A stretch of 64,000 bases of DNA, from positions 1 to 64,000 of the forward strand of contig CAMZEB010000002.1 in NCBI GenBank assembly GCA_947305705.1, read 5' to 3'. This document shows positions 59,181 through 64,000 of the stretch, one piece after another. Positions within the stretch are counted from its first letter, which is position 1. Each line of letters opens with the position of its first letter. The DNA comes from an uncultured Candidatus Saccharibacteria bacterium. Lineage in GTDB: Bacteria; Patescibacteriota; Saccharimonadia; Saccharimonadales; Saccharimonadaceae. Under the pieces are notes generated by a model, which searched no databases, was not told the DNA's origin, and saw nothing but the letters and a program-made list of their open reading frames with translations. The position numbers and the translations under genes are program-made.

Positions 59181-60276
59181 ATTTCTGGTCGTAGACTTTC
59201 TCGAGTGCTTTTACGGTATTCTGAATATCGTATTCCTGAACCTTTTCGTTTTTTATCGCCTCGCCACGCTTCTCGGCAGCGACAATATACGGCGTCCAGC
59301 TATCATTAAGCGACAAAAATTCCGCCGAATCAAGCAACTTTGTCTCCGCAGGAACTTTATCGCTAAAAAGACACTTCATTCCGCAAGCCTGTGCCTCGAT
59401 ACCAACCGTTGGCACCCCCTCAAACAGGGAAGGCATCACGAACACATCCGCCATCGAGTAAAAACGCTCGACCTTATCCTGCATCGGTAGTAGCATTACC
59501 GAATCGCCAAGCCGTTCGCTCGCAATTTGATCTTCCAAATTCTTTTTGAGCGACCCCTCGCCAATAATCACTAGGCGCGCATTTTTATCTTTGCGCACAT
59601 AATACGAGAAAATATCAATCAAATGCTCCTGATTTTTCTGTTCCTCAAATCGGCCAACATTCAAAAGCACCATCGCATCTGATGCAATGCCATATTTTTC
59701 GCGCATCGCATGACGAATATTTGAATTATAACGAAACTTCTGCAAATCAATGCCGTTGTGTATGACTGTAAATTCTTCTTTCTCGCCATACAAATACTCG
59801 CCAGCCGCCTGCCCGCACGCCAAACGCGTTGTAACATTTTTGTTAAGCTTCCTGCGCAAGCAAGCCGCCACGAAGCGCATCTTACGAGAGTTAATCTTCG
59901 AATTATTCGTATTGTGTGAATGCGAAATCCTCTGCGCCACGCCCGCCTTCTTCGCAGCCGTTATCGGAAGCGCCGACATAAAGTCAATATGGCTATGAAT
60001 AGCGTCATATTTCCCCTCAGCCAACACGCGCGCCACATCTTTCATAAATTTCTTTGGATGGCGGAAGCGGTTATCTTCGATTTTCGTTATTTCTACGCCA
60101 AGTTCCTTGAGTTCATCTTCGTAATAATACTTCTTGCCGTCGCGTGGCTCCAAAAAAGTCAAAATCCCAAAGCTATACTTTTTGCGGTCAATATTCCGCA
60201 AAGTGTTCATAATAAACGATTCTGTATCGCCAAAATCCATATCTTCAACAATATGTAGAATCTTTCGCATAGTCAT
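59179..60276 (-). CDS. GT4-family glycosyltransferase
   Basis: A 365-aa GT-B glycosyltransferase. N-terminal Rossmann half; C-terminal half has LLNVGRFEEQKNQEHLI, ARLVIIGEGSLK and the donor-site FEGVPTVGIEAQACG. It resembles EpsF-type exopolysaccharide enzymes. The -10 TATAAT (minus strand, 60285-60290) ends 8 nt before ATG 60276. Donor and acceptor unknown. Confidence 0.88.
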   Translation of the reverse strand: MTMRKILHIVEDMDFGDTESFIMNTLRNIDRKKYSFGILTFLEPRDGKKYYYEDELKELGVEITKIEDNRFRHPKKFMKDVARVLAEGKYDAIHSHIDFMSALPITAAKKAGVAQRISHSHNTNNSKINSRKMRFVAACLRRKLNKNVTTRLACGQAAGEYLYGEKEEFTVIHNGIDLQKFRYNSNIRHAMREKYGIASDAMVLLNVGRFEEQKNQEHLIDIFSYYVRKDKNARLVIIGEGSLKKNLEDQIASERLGDSVMLLPMQDKVERFYSMADVFVMPSLFEGVPTVGIEAQACGMKCLFSDKVPAETKLLDSAEFLSLNDSWTPYIVAAEKRGEAIKNEKVQEYDIQNTVKALEKVYDQK

Positions 60277-60367
60277 TAAATGAGATTATAGCGCAATCCA
60301 GCCGAAATTTTAAACATTAAAGAGTAGACTACTCGCTTTTTCTAGATGTTTATGCTAAAATATCTCT

Positions 60368-63202
60368 ATGGAGTACATTATTCATTTTCTTGCTACGCCG
60401 ATTGTCTGGATTACTATTGTTGTTGTTCTTGTTATCCTTACCTATCGCAATTACAAAAAGATTAACCGCCTCAAAGTCATCAATGTAGACTCTGTTCTTT
60501 TGATGCTCGAGATTCCGAAAGATAATGACAAAAAAGAGCTCAGCGCTGAGCAGCTTTTTGCCTCTCTACACGGCATCCTACGTGACGCAAACGCTCTCAA
60601 ACATTCCGGCGGCGTCCAAGAGCATCTCTCTTTCGAGATCGCATCAACCGGCAACCAGATCCGCTTCTTCGTTTGGGTGCCAAAAATCTACCAGTCATTC
60701 GTCGAAGGGCAGATTTACTCTCAATATCCTAGTGTCCAAATTTATCGTATGAAAGAAGATTACGCTGACCGCCGCGACAAATATCCAGTCAGCTACAGCT
60801 CCGAAATCTCCCTTATTTACGATGATTCTTTGCCAATAAAGACCTTCGAATCTTTCGAAGTTGACCCACTCGCCGGTATCACTGGTACGCTCGCGAAGCT
60901 TAATCCGAACGGTGGCGAAGAGCTTTGGATTCAAATCCTTACTCGCCCAATCGCCGACGATTGGCACACTAAGACCGACAAATGGGTTCAAAAAATCAAA
61001 GCTGGCAAATCTTTCAGTCTCGGCAGCATTGATTTTGCTTGGTTCGCGCAAATTTTCGCTGCACTCTGGCGCCCACCAGAGGGAGGCACGAAGTCCGAAG
61101 TAAAAGTCGAGCTCTCTGAGCGTGCTAAAACTCAGGTTGCCAAAGCCGAAGAAAAAGCCACCAAACTTGGCTACGAAGTCAAAATTCGCCTCGCTTATGT
61201 CGGCGAAAACGAAGTTAATGCCCAGCTTAATATGCAGGCTCTCGTCGGTACTTTTAAGCAGTTCAACTCAACTAACCTAAACGGCTTCAAGATGACCGGC
61301 GCCACTTTTGATAAAAGCGCGCTCGATGCTTACAAAAAACGCCAATTCAGCGATCACGGCTTTATTCTTAATATTTCCGAGCTTGCTAGCGTTTATCATT
61401 TGCCACACACGAACGTCGAGACACCTAACATCGTCTGGGCCTCTAGCAAGACCGCAGAGCCACCTGCCAAGCTTCCAATGCTTACTGGTAATCCAAGCTA
61501 CGACGAAAACATCTCCGCCTTCGGCCTCACCGATTTCCGCGGCATCAAGCACCAATTTGGTATGTATCGCCGCGACCGCTCTCGCCACGTCTATATCATC
61601 GGTCAAACTGGTTCAGGTAAGTCTGGTCTCTTAACTCTCTTTGCATTAAGCGATATCTATCACAACCAAGGCTATTGTATTATCGACCCGCACGGCGACC
61701 TTGCGATGGATAACCTCAAGTTTATCCCAGAAAACCGCATCAAAGACGTCGTTTATTTCAACCCAGCTGATACGCAATATCCGATGGCATTTAACCCGTT
61801 GGAAGTTTATGACCCAGCCCGCAAACCAAATATCTCTTCCGAGGTTATTGGCGTTCTAAAGCGCATGTTCGGCGAATCTTGGGGTCCTCGTCTTGAGCAT
61901 ATTCTCCGTTACACCCTGCTCGCACTTCTCGATCGCCCGAACACGACTATGCTCGACATTTCGCGTATGCTTACAGATAAAGAATTCCGTAAAGAAACTC
62001 TTACCTACTGCCAAGACGTCACCGTTCTCCAATTCTGGAAACAAGAGTTCGGTTCTTGGGGCGACAAGCAGGTCACTGAGTCTGTAGCGCCAATTCTTAA
62101 CAAGGTCGGTGCCTTCACCGCTAACCCAATCATCCGCAATATTATCGGCCAGCCAAAGTCTAGTTTCGATATTCGCAAGATTATGGACGAAGGCAAAATT
62201 CTCGTCGTCAACCTCTCCAAAGGTCTCATCGGCGAAGATAACGCCGCTATTCTCGGTGCCTTCCTCGTAACAAAGGTTCAGCTTGCCGCAATGAGCCGTT
62301 CAGATATTCCGAATATCGACGACCGCCGTCCTTTCTATCTCTATGTTGATGAGTTCCAGAACTTCGCAACCGATTCCTTCGCCGTCATTCTTTCCGAGGC
62401 GCGCAAATACGGCCTCAATCTCACTGTTGCTAACCAGTACACTAGCCAGATGACCGACACTGTTCGCGATGCTGTCTTTGGCAACGTCGGTACTACGATT
62501 AGCTTCCGCGTCTCCGCCGACGATGCCCCTATCTTATCAAAGCAATTCGAACCAGTTTTCGAGGCTCAAGACCTTCTCAATCTCAACAACCGTCACTTCG
62601 TTCTCTCGATGATTATTAATGGCGAAAAGACTCCAGCCTTCTCTGCAACAACCCTTAGCATTCCAAAGCCGCCAAACGATCTCACCCCGCAAATCGTCCG
62701 CAACTCTCGTATGACTTATGCACGCTCGCGCGCCGAAGTCGAAAAAGAGATCAAAGAGGCTATCGAGGCAGCAGAGAAGTGGAAGAAAAACCTCTCCGAT
62801 TCCGGTCGCGAAGCCGGCGAACGTGGCGCTGAAAAACCAGCCTACACTGTTGCTAAGCACGAAAAACCAGTCTTTGAATTCACTCCACAGGCCGAATTCC
62901 GCAAGCAAAAGATCTCCCCTTCTCAGGCACAAGGCGAGAAGACCGGCCCAGGCCTCAAGGATTTAGGTGCCCTCATCGCCGCTCAACAAAGTAGCCCAAA
63001 CATTCAATCATTGACTACCGAAGAAAAAACCGCCCCAGAGGCCCCTAAATCGACGCGTGGTGACGATGACGAAGAAGGACGACAAATTATCACTAGCGAC
63101 AAAAAAGGCCAAGCCAAAGTCCAAACTATCAAGAAAAAAGGCCGCAAGATCAGCTATCACAAACACGGCAACGAACACGGTAATCACCCAGTTCAGAACT
63201 AA
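60368..63202 (+). CDS. VirD4/TraG-like ATPase with DUF8128-type N-terminus
   Basis: A 944-aa protein: TM helix at about 9-30, a long alpha/beta domain (about 40-380), then a coupling-protein ATPase with Walker A IIGQTGSGKSG (about 416) and IDPHGDLA, Walker B YLYVDEFQNF (about 660) and ANQYTSQM. Lys/Glu-rich tail. Such proteins feed DNA or proteins to type IV secretion or pilus-like machines. No other T4SS gene is in this window. TAAAAT (60356-60361) ends 6 nt before the ATG. Confidence 0.87.
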   Translation: MEYIIHFLATPIVWITIVVVLVILTYRNYKKINRLKVINVDSVLLMLEIPKDNDKKELSAEQLFASLHGILRDANALKHSGGVQEHLSFEIASTGNQIRFFVWVPKIYQSFVEGQIYSQYPSVQIYRMKEDYADRRDKYPVSYSSEISLIYDDSLPIKTFESFEVDPLAGITGTLAKLNPNGGEELWIQILTRPIADDWHTKTDKWVQKIKAGKSFSLGSIDFAWFAQIFAALWRPPEGGTKSEVKVELSERAKTQVAKAEEKATKLGYEVKIRLAYVGENEVNAQLNMQALVGTFKQFNSTNLNGFKMTGATFDKSALDAYKKRQFSDHGFILNISELASVYHLPHTNVETPNIVWASSKTAEPPAKLPMLTGNPSYDENISAFGLTDFRGIKHQFGMYRRDRSRHVYIIGQTGSGKSGLLTLFALSDIYHNQGYCIIDPHGDLAMDNLKFIPENRIKDVVYFNPADTQYPMAFNPLEVYDPARKPNISSEVIGVLKRMFGESWGPRLEHILRYTLLALLDRPNTTMLDISRMLTDKEFRKETLTYCQDVTVLQFWKQEFGSWGDKQVTESVAPILNKVGAFTANPIIRNIIGQPKSSFDIRKIMDEGKILVVNLSKGLIGEDNAAILGAFLVTKVQLAAMSRSDIPNIDDRRPFYLYVDEFQNFATDSFAVILSEARKYGLNLTVANQYTSQMTDTVRDAVFGNVGTTISFRVSADDAPILSKQFEPVFEAQDLLNLNNRHFVLSMIINGEKTPAFSATTLSIPKPPNDLTPQIVRNSRMTYARSRAEVEKEIKEAIEAAEKWKKNLSDSGREAGERGAEKPAYTVAKHEKPVFEFTPQAEFRKQKISPSQAQGEKTGPGLKDLGALIAAQQSSPNIQSLTTEEKTAPEAPKSTRGDDDEEGRQIITSDKKGQAKVQTIKKKGRKISYHKHGNEHGNHPVQN

Positions 63203-63206
63203 AAAA

Positions 63207-63234
63207 ATAACCCCTTAGCTAAGGGGTTATTTTT
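63207..63234. terminator. bidirectional convergent terminator
   Basis: A perfect palindromic stem (ATAACCCCTTAG/CTAAGGGGTTAT) with A and T flanks. Confidence 0.92.
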
Positions 63235-63250
63235 AATAGGGAAGAGCAGA

Positions 63251-64000
63251 TTATTTTTTCTTCTCTGTTAGCTTCTCTGCTTCTGCTATTGCGCCCTTGC
63301 CGTTATAGATATTGAAGGCAATTGCACCGGCAATCATTGGCAAATAATACGTTATAGCGCGCCAGACGAGCACAAATACGTTTAATGCCGGCCCTGTCAC
63401 AAAATTGCCAAAGAAGCCCATAAAGCCCGCTTCCATGCCGCCTGAAGCGCCAGGAATCGGCACATAGCAACCCATCACATATACGAATGAGCTCGCCGTA
63501 AAGACATTTATAACGTCTAGGTTGTCCGCACAGCCAATCGCAAACGCAATAAAAATCGGCAGTAAATAGTAAGTCAGAAGCGCCAAGCACTGATAGCACA
63601 CCCCTTTTGCGAACACTTTCTTATTCCTTAGCAGCTCGCGCCCATTCTCGTAATAGTTCTTACAAGCCGCCTCCCACTTCTCGATACGCGCCTTTTTGTT
63701 CCGCACGAGGCCAAACTTCGCTAGCGCATTAATAACGCCACGCGCCACGATACGGTTAAAGTTCTTCGAAAAGCTCACAAACAACAATACGAGCAATATT
63801 ACCAAGTTAATCACAAAGCCAGTAATCATCATACTCTGCAAGACTGGAACATATTGGAAGAAATGGAAAATCTGATCGAATATCACGCTTATGACCGCTG
63901 TCATCATCAAGGCAATCTGGAACATCATATAAGCCTGCACCTCTATATTCGCCCCTGTTGAGACCGGCACGCCCTTCTTTTTGAGCTCATATATCTGCAT
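63251..64000 (-). CDS. flippase-like membrane protein, 5' truncated
   Basis: The visible 249 residues are the C-terminal part of an LPG-synthase-TM/AglD-type flippase-like protein: six or more TM helices, GCYVPIPGASGGMEAGFMG and a charged end. The window edge is at a Met codon, but the family usually has about 100 more N-terminal residues, so the gene most likely continues past 64000. The group is tied to lipid or glycolipid movement. Confidence 0.75.
   Translation of the reverse strand: MQIYELKKKGVPVSTGANIEVQAYMMFQIALMMTAVISVIFDQIFHFFQYVPVLQSMMITGFVINLVILLVLLFVSFSKNFNRIVARGVINALAKFGLVRNKKARIEKWEAACKNYYENGRELLRNKKVFAKGVCYQCLALLTYYLLPIFIAFAIGCADNLDVINVFTASSFVYVMGCYVPIPGASGGMEAGFMGFFGNFVTGPALNVFVLVWRAITYYLPMIAGAIAFNIYNGKGAIAEAEKLTEKKK

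Noticed and set aside
1-64000. UGA recoding as in Gracilibacteria
   Set aside because: TGA ends several genes at the expected length (murL, gpsA, alarmone synthetase), so the standard code applies.

Overview
This window looks like a chromosomal segment of a Patescibacteria (CPR) bacterium, most probably Candidatus Saccharibacteria (TM7). The assignment is inferred from gene content and style: very short intergenic gaps, many genes with a -10 box only 6-8 nt before the ATG, a MurL/MurD-type route to D-glutamate in peptidoglycan, a large VirD4-like ATPase, many wall-spanning or membrane-anchored surface proteins, and no biosynthetic operons. TGA is an ordinary stop codon (for example murL and the alarmone synthetase), so this is not a UGA-recoding Gracilibacteria/Absconditabacteria lineage. 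No phage, IS element, integrase or CRISPR array was recognised.

Layout. 1-2.8 kb: tRNA-Gln, a small membrane protein and a MacB-type ABC pair. 2.8-8.2 kb (minus): a small membrane protein and an operon of a large exported protein, an ABC ATPase and two ABC-2 permeases. 8.3-11.1 kb: an RNA m5U methyltransferase, a short GpsA and an exported protein with a possible sortase-type tail. 11.2-19.5 kb: UvrD-like helicase-nuclease, a small zinc-ribbon protein, a small gene coupled to a Y-family polymerase, dcd and polA. 19.6-30.5 kb: a PfkB-like/class I aldolase fusion, TM2 protein, ribosomal protein bL25, a YgjV-GNAT-like fusion, uvrA, murL-murD and a DUF5684-like protein. 30.5-40.9 kb: uvrB and an accessory surface region with two paralogous Pro/Thr-stalk proteins, an AT-rich membrane protein, a 1436-aa exported protein and a small alarmone synthetase. 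41-53.6 kb: gltX, DUF3048 protein, HerA/DUF853 ATPase, membrane pyrophosphatase, a beta-helix protein, tRNA-Glu, MazG-like, VanZ-like, der and a PIN-PhoH protein. 53.6-64 kb: pth, a 494-bp gap with a probable structured RNA gene, topA, a small orphan gene, a sigma4/HARE-HTH protein, a glycosyltransferase, a VirD4-like ATPase and a truncated flippase-like protein.

Two gene-start designs recur. Most housekeeping genes have an extended -10 (TGCTANAAT-like) ending 6-8 nt before ATG, no clear -35 and no Shine-Dalgarno (SD), which predicts leaderless mRNAs. A second set (dcd, alarmone synthetase, PIN-PhoH, pyrophosphatase, both stalk genes, several small orphan genes, the sigma4/HARE gene) has -35 and -10 boxes exactly 17 bp apart, a 40-100 nt leader, usually an SD and often its own terminator. 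This second set may be regulated post-transcriptionally.

The most unusual items are an RNA-like transcription unit at about 54.31-54.61 kb, a 57-nt intergenic motif present twice (30584 and 49793), the degenerate PfkB-aldolase fusion with a possible internal start, the orphan sigma4-HARE regulator, and the paired stalk proteins that share a leader hairpin. All function calls come from reading the sequence; no database search was run.
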